Shown here one piece after another: positions 17,681 to 26,296 of a stretch of 64,000 nt of DNA. This stretch comes from Desulfobacula sp. (GTDB lineage: Bacteria; Desulfobacterota; Desulfobacteria; Desulfobacterales; Desulfobacteraceae), in NCBI GenBank assembly GCA_018645325.1, contig JABGOU010000004.1, forward strand, positions 1-64,000, read 5' to 3'. The notes under the pieces were generated by a model, which was not told the DNA's origin, ran no database searches, and was given only the letters and a program-made list of their open reading frames with translations. Positions within the stretch are counted from its first letter, which is position 1. Every line of letters begins with the position of its first letter. Position numbers and translations under genes: made by a program.

Positions 17681-18559
17681 TTATCTTAATTTGGCTGCAT
17701 TTAGATACTGCACCAGGTTATCGACACCACCGATGGTAATTATATGTACCCCCTGGCAAATATCTTTCAGACTGTTAACAGTATCAGCAAAAAGCTCCAT
17801 GCTTGCCTTCTTTTTATTAGGTTCTTTCATGAGTTTTTGAATTACCCATTCAGGTACAAGTCCGGATTTAAAATGGCGATTTAAAAATTTACCCATACCT
17901 GCTGTTCTAAGAATCATCACTTCCGCAATTACGGGTACGCGAAAAGGCTCAACCTGCTTCATGAATTTGGCGAACTGGTCAACATCAAAAATTGGTGTGG
18001 TAAGGAAATATCCTGTACCAACATTCATCATATCTTCCATTTCCTCCATACCGCGCTTTGGCATATTCTTTCCCCAGGGTGTTTCAATTCCTGACCCCAG
18101 CGTAAAATCAATTTTTTTGTCCAGCTCTTTTCCTTCAATGGTAACACCTTGTTTCAAATGATCCATAACCGATCCCAGTTTTCCTGAGTCAACATGAAAG
18201 AACATGGATTCCTGGAGAGTATCCCCTGAAATCCTGTAATCTTCAGTAAAGACAAGAAGATTTTCAACGCCTGTCTCATGGGCAAGAGTCAGGTCCTTTT
18301 GCAATTGAAATCGATTTTTATCTCTTGTCGTGGTCTGATAAATTGCATTCAGATTATTCTGTTTAAGAAGGCCGCATGTTTTGATTGTGTCACTAACAAC
18401 GCCTTCGAGTTCTATTTCCGAGACAGACACACCGTCTACACGGCCTTTTACCCTGTTGAGGCTTTCAACAAGAACCTCGGGCTCATCATCGCCGAGAGGG
18501 ACCTGCACTTCGGAGGTTACTACAAATCTCTTTTTTTCCAAAGATTCCTTTAAATTCAC
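17681..18559 (-). CDS. MetF-like methylenetetrahydrofolate reductase homologue
   Basis: 292 residues from a GTG start with AAGGAGG nine bases upstream. It keeps the MetF TIM-barrel layout: VTSEVQVPLGDDEP start, a TTTRDKNR segment, LLVFTEDYR where MetF has its LSGDH motif, and GTGYFLTTPIFDVDQF matching the flavin/folate strand. The Asp/His residues of canonical MetF are replaced (SGDH becomes FTEDY), so it may be a structural or electron-entry partner rather than a second identical enzyme. It is the first enzyme gene after the regulator, only 14 bases downstream. Confidence 0.75.
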   Translation of the reverse strand: MNLKESLEKKRFVVTSEVQVPLGDDEPEVLVESLNRVKGRVDGVSVSEIELEGVVSDTIKTCGLLKQNNLNAIYQTTTRDKNRFQLQKDLTLAHETGVENLLVFTEDYRISGDTLQESMFFHVDSGKLGSVMDHLKQGVTIEGKELDKKIDFTLGSGIETPWGKNMPKRGMEEMEDMMNVGTGYFLTTPIFDVDQFAKFMKQVEPFRVPVIAEVMILRTAGMGKFLNRHFKSGLVPEWVIQKLMKEPNKKKASMELFADTVNSLKDICQGVHIITIGGVDNLVQYLNAAKLR

Positions 18560-18573
18560 GATATGCCTCCTTC

Positions 18574-19146
18574 CTATTTTAATCCAAGTAATTTTGCTAC
18601 TTCATCTTTGAGCTTGCTCAGGGGCAATGGTTTTGAAAAACAGACATCCGCGCCATACTCCTTCATCTGGGCGAACTTATCATCATCCAGGTATGCAGAT
18701 AAGACGATGATTTTAGTGTTTTGTGTTTTTTCGTTTGTCTTAATCTTTTTACAGACATCATACCCCTTTATATCAGGCATCATGATGTCTAGAATCAATA
18801 GATCAGGTTGGAAATGATTTACCTGGAGCCCGGCCTCAAATCCGTCTGATGCGGAAAGCACCTCATAATCGAATTCATCTTCTTCCAATGCCTGTACAAT
18901 GGACTCAACAATGATCATGTCATCGTCTACAACAAGAATCTTTTTTCGGGCACTTTCGTCTTTCTCTTCAGGGATCGGAATTCCCTGACTTCTCATAAAG
19001 CTTTCAAGATCAGACTTTTTTATCCTGCGATGCCCGCCAACTGTGCGATACGCTTTAATGTGTCCTGCTTCCACCCAGTTTATGATGGTTTTAGACGAAA
19101 CATTACAGTATTTGCTGGCTGTGAATACAGTTAACGTGTCTTCCAT
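18574..19146 (-). CDS. regulator with N-terminal MerR/excisionase HTH and C-terminal receiver
   Basis: 190 residues. Residues about 5-52 are a MerR/BldC-like HTH (TASKYCNVSSKTIINWVEAG, then the wing TVGGHRRI). Residues 69-188 are a receiver with Asp74-76, phosphoacceptor Asp120 (LLILDIMMP), Ser/Thr at LSAY and Lys at FSKPLP. The order, DNA-binding domain first, is the reverse of ordinary response regulators. It begins the metF-like/hdr/metFV operon and probably controls it and itself; five TAGTTAT-type sites lie upstream. The PAS kinase just upstream on the same strand is the likely phosphodonor (inference). Confidence 0.85.
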   Translation of the reverse strand: MEDTLTVFTASKYCNVSSKTIINWVEAGHIKAYRTVGGHRRIKKSDLESFMRSQGIPIPEEKDESARKKILVVDDDMIIVESIVQALEEDEFDYEVLSASDGFEAGLQVNHFQPDLLILDIMMPDIKGYDVCKKIKTNEKTQNTKIIVLSAYLDDDKFAQMKEYGADVCFSKPLPLSKLKDEVAKLLGLK

Positions 19147-19178
19147 AACACCTCCTTATTTTCGGTGATTTTCAATTT

Positions 19179-19261
19179 TAGTTATTATAGTTATTTAATA
19201 TAATTTACTTTGTCAAGAGATTTAATTTAAAATATAATAACTAAAATAGTTATAATAACTA
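19179..19261. promoter_or_regulatory. cluster of five TAGTTAT/ATAACTA sites
   Basis: TAGTTAT occurs at 19179-19185, 19188-19194 and 19247-19253; its complement ATAACTA occurs at 19237-19243 and 19255-19261. Direct and inverted arrangements with 8-10 base centre spacing in a promoter region suggest an operator array, most simply for the HTH-receiver protein encoded next to it. Confidence 0.55.
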
Positions 19262-19281
19262 TCTTGAATAAAAATAAGGGG

Positions 19282-19373
19282 AAAAACATGAAGATCCCAT
19301 CTTCTTTGTAATCAAGGTGTTGCGATAGACTACTACAGCTGCAACAGTATGCCTTGAATATGGAATCTTCATG
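19282..19373 (-). terminator. long stem-loop terminator of the PAS kinase gene
   Basis: On the minus strand a 14-base arm (CATGAAGATTCCAT) pairs with a far arm with one mismatch, and inner GCAACA/TGTTGC and CCTTGA/TCAAGG pairs extend the stem. A run of five T follows on the minus strand (19282-19286). It lies directly downstream of the kinase stop codon. Confidence 0.55.
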
Positions 19374-19393
19374 ACTTTTGCAAGATTTAGGGT

Positions 19394-21217
19394 CTATTTG
19401 CCGGGAATGGGAAGCGTGATAGTAAACTTTGTCCATTCCCCTTCTTTAGAATCAACGATAATATCACCACCATGGTCCTTGATAAAACCGTAGCAGACAG
19501 AAAGCCCCAGGCCTACACCCTGGACACTGTCTTTTTTAGTGGTGAAAAAAGAATCAAAAATCTTTTTCATATGAACAGGTTTTATACCAGTTCCAGTATC
19601 TTTGATAATGATAAAAAGCTTTTGCAAAAAAACCATAGTGGATATCTCAAGATTGCCGCCATCCGGCATGGCATACATGGCATTGGAAAACATATTGATA
19701 AACACCTGGCGTAATTGATCCCTGGATGCCAGAATCATTCCCGGGCTCTCAACAAGATCCATACTTACTTTTATGCTGTTTTCCCTGAAACGTTTTTCAT
19801 ATAGCATCATCAACTCATCAATGACCACATTGATATCTATCTCAAGGCGCTTATCCTGATCCGGTTTTGAAAACGACAACATTTTTTTCAACATGTCAGC
19901 CAGTCGCTCAATCTCAGACAGCGACATATCCAAAAGCTTTCGCCTCTTGTTTTGAGGAGAAATCTCGGTTTTCATCAATTCAAGAGTATTCATTATCCCA
20001 AATAAGGGATTGTTGAGTTCGTGTGCAATCTGGGAGGTAAGCCTTCCCATGGCAGCCAATTTTTCTGACTGGAGCAGGTGCTGTCTTGCTTCTCCGAGTT
20101 CTCGTTCTGTTTGAAGCCGTTCTTTTAAATCCACAAATAATCCAACTGATGCCTGCTCATTACCATCTTTATCATAAAGAATACTTGCTGAAAGGTTGCC
20201 TTCAACCAACTCACCATTATCTTTTTCAAAATTTAAAGGATAAGAATTCAGTCTGCCCCTGCCCCCGAATTTTTCATCTCTCATCATTTCCATGACATTA
20301 TTGGCCACCTTTTTTGAAAAAATTTGCTGGATGTTCATTTTTTCAACCACCTGGGCGGCCATAACCCCGAAGATATCTTCAGCACTCTTGTTCCACAATT
20401 TGATAACACCCTGCATGTCCATTGCCATAATGGCATTGGGCGAACATGAAATAATTTTATCTAAAAAATTATGGGCCTCTTTTATATCATTTTCATGTTT
20501 TTTCCGCCGGGTCTGATCCACAACAATACCTTCATATCCTAAAATATCTCCGTTGTAGTCATACCTGACAGTACTTGTCATAAGGATATGAAGGATTTTC
20601 CCGTCTCTCCTTCTCCATTTTACCTCATAATCAACGACCTGGCCTTTTTTTTCTATAATCTGTGTATATTCTCGCCTGTCTTCCGGGCTTAAATAAACAT
20701 CCTTTGCAAGATCAAGAGAAAGAAATTCTTCCTTATCCTGATACCCCAGCATTTTTAACAGTGTTGGGTTAACATCAAGGAATCTGCCTTGTTTACTGCT
20801 GATAAACACACCGCATCCAGCATGGGTAAAAAGTCTTTGATAACTTGCTTTAGACGATTCAAGTCTTGCTTCCTGCTGCACTCTGCGGGAGATATCTCGA
20901 TATATGGAGAGTTTGGATGTAGTACTGTCCTGATTGGTAATTGGTAATTCTGAAAGGGCAAATATTTTATCAACAGATTCAATATAGACTTCACTGTGGT
21001 GTGTTTCATTATTTACAAAAACCTCATTATATCTGCACCAGGCACAGGGATTATCAGATCCAATCAATACTTCATGACACCTTTTGCCCATTCCATCTCC
21101 AAAAAGTTCTTTCATGGATTTATTCATGTATTCAACTGTATAATCGTGGTTGATAATATAAATGCCGTCTTCAAAAGCATCCAGTACATCCAAAAGTCTC
21201 GGGGTGTGAGCAGGCAT
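19394..21217 (-). CDS. PAS-domain sensor histidine kinase (cytoplasmic)
   Basis: 607 residues, no membrane segment. Three PAS domains (about 5-115, 125-235 and 245-365), the dimerisation/phosphoacceptor helix SQIAHELNNPLFG near 395, and an ATPase domain with N box (FSNAMYAMPDGG), DTGTGI and GVGLGL. The first PAS has an unusual Cys triplet, C-x10-C-x2-C (around residues 47-61, ending CAWC), that is repeated with identical spacing in another kinase at 47197-48282. This could hold a redox-sensitive metal site. It lies upstream of, and in the same direction as, the HTH-receiver regulator, its probable partner. Confidence 0.88.
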   Translation of the reverse strand: MPAHTPRLLDVLDAFEDGIYIINHDYTVEYMNKSMKELFGDGMGKRCHEVLIGSDNPCAWCRYNEVFVNNETHHSEVYIESVDKIFALSELPITNQDSTTSKLSIYRDISRRVQQEARLESSKASYQRLFTHAGCGVFISSKQGRFLDVNPTLLKMLGYQDKEEFLSLDLAKDVYLSPEDRREYTQIIEKKGQVVDYEVKWRRRDGKILHILMTSTVRYDYNGDILGYEGIVVDQTRRKKHENDIKEAHNFLDKIISCSPNAIMAMDMQGVIKLWNKSAEDIFGVMAAQVVEKMNIQQIFSKKVANNVMEMMRDEKFGGRGRLNSYPLNFEKDNGELVEGNLSASILYDKDGNEQASVGLFVDLKERLQTERELGEARQHLLQSEKLAAMGRLTSQIAHELNNPLFGIMNTLELMKTEISPQNKRRKLLDMSLSEIERLADMLKKMLSFSKPDQDKRLEIDINVVIDELMMLYEKRFRENSIKVSMDLVESPGMILASRDQLRQVFINMFSNAMYAMPDGGNLEISTMVFLQKLFIIIKDTGTGIKPVHMKKIFDSFFTTKKDSVQGVGLGLSVCYGFIKDHGGDIIVDSKEGEWTKFTITLPIPGK

Positions 21218-21569
21218 TAAAAATCTCCTTTAATCTTAAAAAATGATTATTTTAAATAAATGCTTTTCACAAATTGTCTCAAACCTTATTGTTTAATTTT
21301 ATTGTACAGGCCCGGACAAAATGTAAATTTTTAGCTTTCCCATATTTTAAGCCTTTAAAATTTCTATTTAACAATCAATATCAATGTTTGAATTCTGTGT
21401 AAACAAATATTCAATATGTTTTAAAAAGGCAGTAAAATTAATATACCTTGGATTATGAAAAAAAATATAATCTGGTCAAACAAAGTAAGTCTTTGTAAAT
21501 ACACCTGGATATGATAGTAATCCAGTTTTCAGATTTACAAAATTTGATTCTTGTCCAAAAGGAGAATAA
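21218..21569. other. AT-rich spacer, no gene seen
   Basis: About 350 bases, very AT-rich, divergent between the kinase and the metallo-hydrolase gene. I see no reading frame with coding character, no repeat shared with the other families here and no strong -35/-10 pair. An AAGGAG ribosome binding site at its right end serves the next gene. Confidence 0.5.
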
Positions 21570-22469
21570 ATGAAAGACCATTACATACCTGAACATACTT
21601 TTCCCATTAAGATAGATCAAAATGTTTTAATTCTGGGAAATTATTTTTTCAACCTGTTTTTAGTTATAGGCAACAGTCATTCAGCTCTTTTTGAAGTGGG
21701 CGTTTCAGGAATAGTTGATACTATTATCAGGCAGCTGGAACAGCTTGATATCAATCCGGATTTCATCATTCCATCCCATCCCCATTCAGACCATATTACA
21801 GGACTGCCAGGTCTTGCCAAAAGATATCCAGATGCCCGGATAATTACTGCAACAGGGGCAAAAGAGTTTAATGAACACCCAAAATCCTTACCTTTATTGA
21901 TTAAAGAAGATATGTTCATATCAAAAAGGCTGGCCGAATTTAACATAAAACCCGGAAGACCCTCATTAAAAAAGGTCCCTGATCTCAGTCATGCATTAAC
22001 TATTGATGAAAAACAATCCTTTGACCTTGGAGGGATCACATTGGATCTGGTCAAAGCAGACGGCCACTCCCCTGGAAACCTTATGGGCATTATAAATTCA
22101 AAAAAAATCCTGTTCTGCTCTGACAGCCTTGGGTTTCATTTCCCAGGCCGGGGTTATCTGCCTTTGTACTTCTCTGGTGCTCAAGCATATATTTCAAACC
22201 TTAATTTTATTAAAGAGTTTAATCCCGCCATAATTTGCCCTGCACATCAGGGACATCTTGCAGGAGAAGATGCTATAAGAGGCATAAAAAAGTCTCTGGA
22301 TACTACTCTGGAAACCATTAAAGACATAAAGCAATCACGGCTTTTAGATGAAAAACTTGCCTTGGACCTGTTTGAACAAAGCTATAAAGATGAATTCACC
22401 CTTTATACAGAGGATAATATTAAAAAGTGCACATCACTTCTTGTAAAAAGAGCTAAAGAGGCGGTTTGA
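21570..22469 (+). CDS. MBL-fold metallo-hydrolase
   Basis: 299 residues with the metallo-beta-lactamase fold. The zinc motif H-x-H-x-D-H is present as HPHSDH near residue 71, followed by a later metal His in ADGHSPGNL (about 168), a metal Asp in FCSDSLGFH (about 187) and the C-terminal PAHQGH (about 231). The family includes thioesterases, glyoxalase II-like and quorum-lactone hydrolases; the substrate is not evident. An MFS transporter begins inside its stop codon (TTGA overlap), so the pair probably handles one compound. Confidence 0.82.
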   Translation: MKDHYIPEHTFPIKIDQNVLILGNYFFNLFLVIGNSHSALFEVGVSGIVDTIIRQLEQLDINPDFIIPSHPHSDHITGLPGLAKRYPDARIITATGAKEFNEHPKSLPLLIKEDMFISKRLAEFNIKPGRPSLKKVPDLSHALTIDEKQSFDLGGITLDLVKADGHSPGNLMGIINSKKILFCSDSLGFHFPGRGYLPLYFSGAQAYISNLNFIKEFNPAIICPAHQGHLAGEDAIRGIKKSLDTTLETIKDIKQSRLLDEKLALDLFEQSYKDEFTLYTEDNIKKCTSLLVKRAKEAV

Positions 22470-23665
22470 AAGCAAAGGAGGAGCAAAGCCCCTGGGGACT
22501 TATCTTTCTGCTGATCGGAGCAGGGATTTTGTCTGCCTTTCAGGTGGGCAAGGTGCCGCCGGTATTATCGGATATCAGGATAGATCTTGCCATCAGCCTT
22601 TTTTACTCGGGATGGATTTTATCCATTTTTAGTCTAACCGGCCTTTTGCTTGGAACTTTTACAGGGGCCATTGCCGATGCAATCGGCCACCGCCGCCTGA
22701 TGCTGACCGGTCTTGTTTTTCAAATTGCAGGCTGTTTTATGGGATCGTTTACCCATTCCTTTTATGGATTGCTTGCAAGCAGATTTCTTGAAGGAGCCGG
22801 ATTCCTGGCCGTAATTATCAGTACCCCGACCCTGATTTTCCAGGTGGTAAAATCCAAAGATATGGCAGTAGCCCTTTCCATCTGGACCTGTTATATTCCG
22901 GCAGGAGTTTCATTGATGATGGTCCTTTTGCCATTTATTTTATTGGGCACGGACTGGAAAGGCCTCTGGCAGATCAATGCCGTCATATTGATGGCCTATA
23001 CCCTGTTACTCGCTAAAAAGACCTCCCATATCAAATTCATGAACCCGGCAACTTCAGTCACCCTTAAAAAACTGATACGGGATGTTATCACAACATCCAC
23101 AAGCGCCGGGCCCCTGCTTCTTGCATTGATTTTTATCACCTATGCCCTTCAATGGCTGGCCGTGATGGGGTTTTTACCCACACTGATTATTGAAAAGTAT
23201 GGATTTTCAAAATCCATGGCCTCGATTTTGACGGCGGCCATGGTCTTTGTCAATATTTTTGGAAATCTTGCCGGCGGAAAGTTCTTAAAAAGAGGTATTA
23301 AACGATGGAAACTGATCGCATTAGCCTGTATGGTCATGGGCACAAGTTCCTTTGCCATATATTCTGTTGATGCCAATTTTATCTTAAACTATACAGGGTG
23401 TCTTATATTTTCTATTTTTGGTGGATTAATCCCGGCATCCATTCTTGGCGGCGTGCCTGACTATGCGCCTTCAAAAAATCTGGTTGCAACCACTAACGGG
23501 CTTGTGATTCAGGGCGGGCAGGCAGGCCAGGTTATGGGCCCGCCGATACTGGCCTATCTTGTTTCCCAGACAGGATCATGGTCGTGCGGATCATGGTTAA
23601 TAGGAAGTGCAGCCTTTATTGGCCTTGTGTTAACCCTTTGTCTTTCCCGTGTTAAACCAAGGTAA
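22466..23665 (+). CDS. MFS transporter
   Basis: 399 residues with about twelve hydrophobic segments. The MFS loop 2-3 signature appears as GAIADAIGHRRLML near residue 70, and the second half has GNLAGGKFLKRGIKRWK. The TTG start overlaps the stop of the hydrolase by four bases, indicating translational coupling. It may import or export the hydrolase substrate or product. The gene ends six bases before the convergent DMT transporter, leaving no room for a normal terminator. Confidence 0.82.
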   Translation: MKAKEEQSPWGLIFLLIGAGILSAFQVGKVPPVLSDIRIDLAISLFYSGWILSIFSLTGLLLGTFTGAIADAIGHRRLMLTGLVFQIAGCFMGSFTHSFYGLLASRFLEGAGFLAVIISTPTLIFQVVKSKDMAVALSIWTCYIPAGVSLMMVLLPFILLGTDWKGLWQINAVILMAYTLLLAKKTSHIKFMNPATSVTLKKLIRDVITTSTSAGPLLLALIFITYALQWLAVMGFLPTLIIEKYGFSKSMASILTAAMVFVNIFGNLAGGKFLKRGIKRWKLIALACMVMGTSSFAIYSVDANFILNYTGCLIFSIFGGLIPASILGGVPDYAPSKNLVATTNGLVIQGGQAGQVMGPPILAYLVSQTGSWSCGSWLIGSAAFIGLVLTLCLSRVKPR

Positions 23666-23671
23666 GTCTTC

Positions 23672-24550
23672 TTAATTTTGTCTTTTTGCCTTTCTCAAAG
23701 TTAAAAATATATTGCCGCAAAAAATCAGGAATGCCCCTGCCCATCCAGAAATAGTAAGCACTGGATCCATTGCAATGACAGGGCCTAACACTGCGGCCAG
23801 AAGAATTCTGGTTGAAGAAATAATTCCCCCTTCAATGGCAGTGACATATTTAAACCCGATGGTTATCAGAAATTGACCGACAATAGCTGAAGCAGAACAG
23901 AAAAAAAGATATTTCAAGTCTAAAAACCGGGGCATGTGGATTTGATTGAAAAATACAATATAGGTCAATACCGTGCCCAGACCGAACAAAAAAAATAAAG
24001 TGGTTTGTGTATCATGTACCCGCCTTGAAAGATTAAGGTACATCATGGCAATCGCCGCACTGATCCCTGATGCCAAAGCCCATAAGGAATCAAGGTGAAA
24101 ATTCATTTTCCCTGGTGCCAGAATCAGCCAGACCCCTGCAAATGCAAGGACAACAACAGCAATTGCGATGACATCTCGCTGTTCCTTTAAAAATATCCAT
24201 GAAAAAATTGCTATAAACAATGGATAAGTCATATTTAAAATATTGGCCTGGGCCACTGATGTTAAATCCACACCTTTAAAAAAACAATATACAGCAATAC
24301 AATTGGCAATAGTCCTGCCAATAAGATATCGTTTTTTCTTTATCTTTAATTTTTTCTTTTTCAGGGCCATCAGGGTCAGCACAGTTACAAATCCCAATAA
24401 AAATCTTGAAAACACAAAAAGTGCGGGATCAATAATCAACCCTTTTATCTTGGCCCATTTGATAACCACTGTGGCCAGATAAAAAAAGAAGGCAGAGCCG
24501 AAAACACAGATGCATCCCAGCAACACCTTTAAGTCCAACTGAATTTTCAA
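23672..24550 (-). CDS. EamA/DMT-family transporter
   Basis: 292 residues, ten predicted membrane helices arranged as two EamA repeats of five. The repeat signatures are TYPLFIAIFSWIFLKEQRDV near residue 115 and the weaker GGIISSTRILLAAVLGPVIA at 245. Start is TTG, with AAGGGA upstream. These permeases move amino acids, nucleotide sugars or other metabolites out of or into the cell; specificity cannot be assigned. It is convergent with the MFS gene and 70 bases downstream of the PilZ gene on the same strand. Confidence 0.8.
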   Translation of the reverse strand: MKIQLDLKVLLGCICVFGSAFFFYLATVVIKWAKIKGLIIDPALFVFSRFLLGFVTVLTLMALKKKKLKIKKKRYLIGRTIANCIAVYCFFKGVDLTSVAQANILNMTYPLFIAIFSWIFLKEQRDVIAIAVVVLAFAGVWLILAPGKMNFHLDSLWALASGISAAIAMMYLNLSRRVHDTQTTLFFLFGLGTVLTYIVFFNQIHMPRFLDLKYLFFCSASAIVGQFLITIGFKYVTAIEGGIISSTRILLAAVLGPVIAMDPVLTISGWAGAFLIFCGNIFLTLRKAKRQN

Positions 24551-24621
24551 AATTAAAGTTCCCTTTTGAGGTTAAACTAGAAGATAGGATTTCAGAGATA
24601 AGAAGGAAAAAAAATGTTCCC

Positions 24622-25032
24622 CTAGGAAAAATCATTTTTCTGATTATTGCTTTCCCAGATAACATTATCAAGGATTCCCTTAAAATAGGGAGTGAGATTC
24701 TCAAATTCGATAGCTATTCCACTTTCTTCCACCCTGACTATCGTTCCCTGAAGTTTGAAAGACTTTTCAACCCCTGGGACGGAAAAAACAATACGCACAA
24801 TTTTATTGGTTTCAAATTTTCCACTTGTGTTAATGTAAAGGCCACTGGCACTGATATCACTGGTATCGGTTTGAATAACCCTGTTACCAACCACCACATC
24901 AATATCTGATTTGGCCTTCAGTCTTTGAAACTCCCTTTGTTTTCCAACTTGCCAGGTATCAAGGATTTTAAGAATTTCTTTTTGCTGATCATGATTAAGA
25001 TTACGAATTCTCTTTATAATTTCATCCAGCAT
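24622..25032 (-). CDS. PilZ-domain protein
   Basis: 136 residues. After an N-terminal helix (about 1-35) a PilZ barrel follows, with the D-x-S-x2-G motif as DISASGLYI near residue 62 and the late GIAIEFENL strand. The c-di-GMP-binding Arg pair expected before the barrel is not obvious (only Arg/Lys in QREFQRLKAKSD), so nucleotide binding is uncertain. PilZ proteins couple c-di-GMP to motility or exopolysaccharide control. No neighbour indicates the target. Confidence 0.7.
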   Translation of the reverse strand: MLDEIIKRIRNLNHDQQKEILKILDTWQVGKQREFQRLKAKSDIDVVVGNRVIQTDTSDISASGLYINTSGKFETNKIVRIVFSVPGVEKSFKLQGTIVRVEESGIAIEFENLTPYFKGILDNVIWESNNQKNDFS

Positions 25033-25345
25033 TTTCCAATTGTTCCCGTTCTTTTTTTAAGGTCGTTATTCTGTATTAAACACCCTTTTTTTATAAACTA
25101 TTTCAAGCTATTTAACAAGCTGTTCTCAAGATTATTTCAGTATGAGTTTACCCGTTCAAACCCTTGAAAATCAGATACAAAAAACTTGACTTTTTATGAG
25201 AGATTGTTTTAAGCAGTATCCCATCAAGATAAAAAATCTAAAGTCCTGGCAATGGCAAACTTAAAAAAACAGCAAATAGAATAATTTGGATATGCTTTAG
25301 AATCAAAATCAATAATCAATCTTAAAAATAAGGAGAATAATATAA
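25033..25345. other. spacer, no gene seen
   Basis: About 310 AT-rich bases between the divergent PilZ and mscS genes. No convincing reading frame, repeat or promoter pair was found; only the AAGGAG ribosome binding site before mscS is clear. Confidence 0.5.
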
Positions 25346-26170
25346 ATGAATATGGAAAAAATAATAGAGGTGATAACCTTGTGGGCCACTACCTATGCCA
25401 TCAAAATAGTGGCTGCCATCCTCATATTTCTGATTGGAAAATGGATAGCCCGCAAGATAGCATCCCTTTTTACAAAACTTATGGAAAAGAACAATATTGA
25501 CATCACCCTTGTTAAGTTTTTAGACAGCATTATGTACTACATCCTTTTAATTGTTGTAATTATTGCCGCAGCAGGCCAGCTAGGCATCAACACCACCTCT
25601 TTTCTCACCATTGTGGGCGCGGCAGGTCTTGCCATCGGTCTTGCGCTCAAGGATTCTCTTTCAAATTTTGCATCAGGATTCATGCTGATCATGTTCCATC
25701 CTTTCAGGGTCGGGGACTTTGTAAAGGTGGGCGGTATTTCAGGAACAGTGAAAACCATTGATATTTTTAACACCACCATGCATACCCCGGACAACCAGAA
25801 AGTGATCGTACCCAATTCAAAAATTACCAGCGATGTCATCACCAATGTTACTGCCAATGAGACCCGCCGTGTTGATCTGGTTATCGGTATCAGTTATGAT
25901 GATGATATTACAAAGGCAAAAGATCTCCTTAAAACTATCATAAAAGAGGAACAAAGAATCCTTGAAAGCCCGGCGACCACCATTGCAGTTTCAGAGCTTG
26001 CCGACAGCAGTGTTAATTTTGTGGTCCGGCCCTGGGTAAAAAAAACGGACTACTGGGGTGTTTATTATGATTTAATCGAAAAAATCAAAATCACCTTTGA
26101 CAGGGAAGAGATCCATATTCCTTATCCCCAGCGGGATGTTCACCTTTTTTCAGAACAAAAAACCGGGTAA
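25346..26170 (+). CDS. mscS: small-conductance mechanosensitive channel MscS
   Basis: 274 residues, the length of E. coli MscS. Three N-terminal membrane helices are seen (about 15-32, 58-77, 84-110), the third with the pore-lining Gly/Ala pattern AAGLAIGLALKDSLSNFASG. The cytoplasmic beta domain starts FRVGDFVKVGGISGTV and contains VPNSKI. It opens on membrane tension and releases solutes in hypo-osmotic shock. Start supported by AAGGAG ten bases upstream. Single-gene transcript by spacing. Confidence 0.9.
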   Translation: MNMEKIIEVITLWATTYAIKIVAAILIFLIGKWIARKIASLFTKLMEKNNIDITLVKFLDSIMYYILLIVVIIAAAGQLGINTTSFLTIVGAAGLAIGLALKDSLSNFASGFMLIMFHPFRVGDFVKVGGISGTVKTIDIFNTTMHTPDNQKVIVPNSKITSDVITNVTANETRRVDLVIGISYDDDITKAKDLLKTIIKEEQRILESPATTIAVSELADSSVNFVVRPWVKKTDYWGVYYDLIEKIKITFDREEIHIPYPQRDVHLFSEQKTG

Positions 26171-26296
26171 TCAATATATACTTTTATAAAAAACATACCT
26201 TGTTTCGGTTTTTTTATAGTGCCTTTCATCTGTTAATGAAAGATATGTAAAAAAAATATACTTATTCATTGTTTATTAAGAGGGTCGTACAAACAA

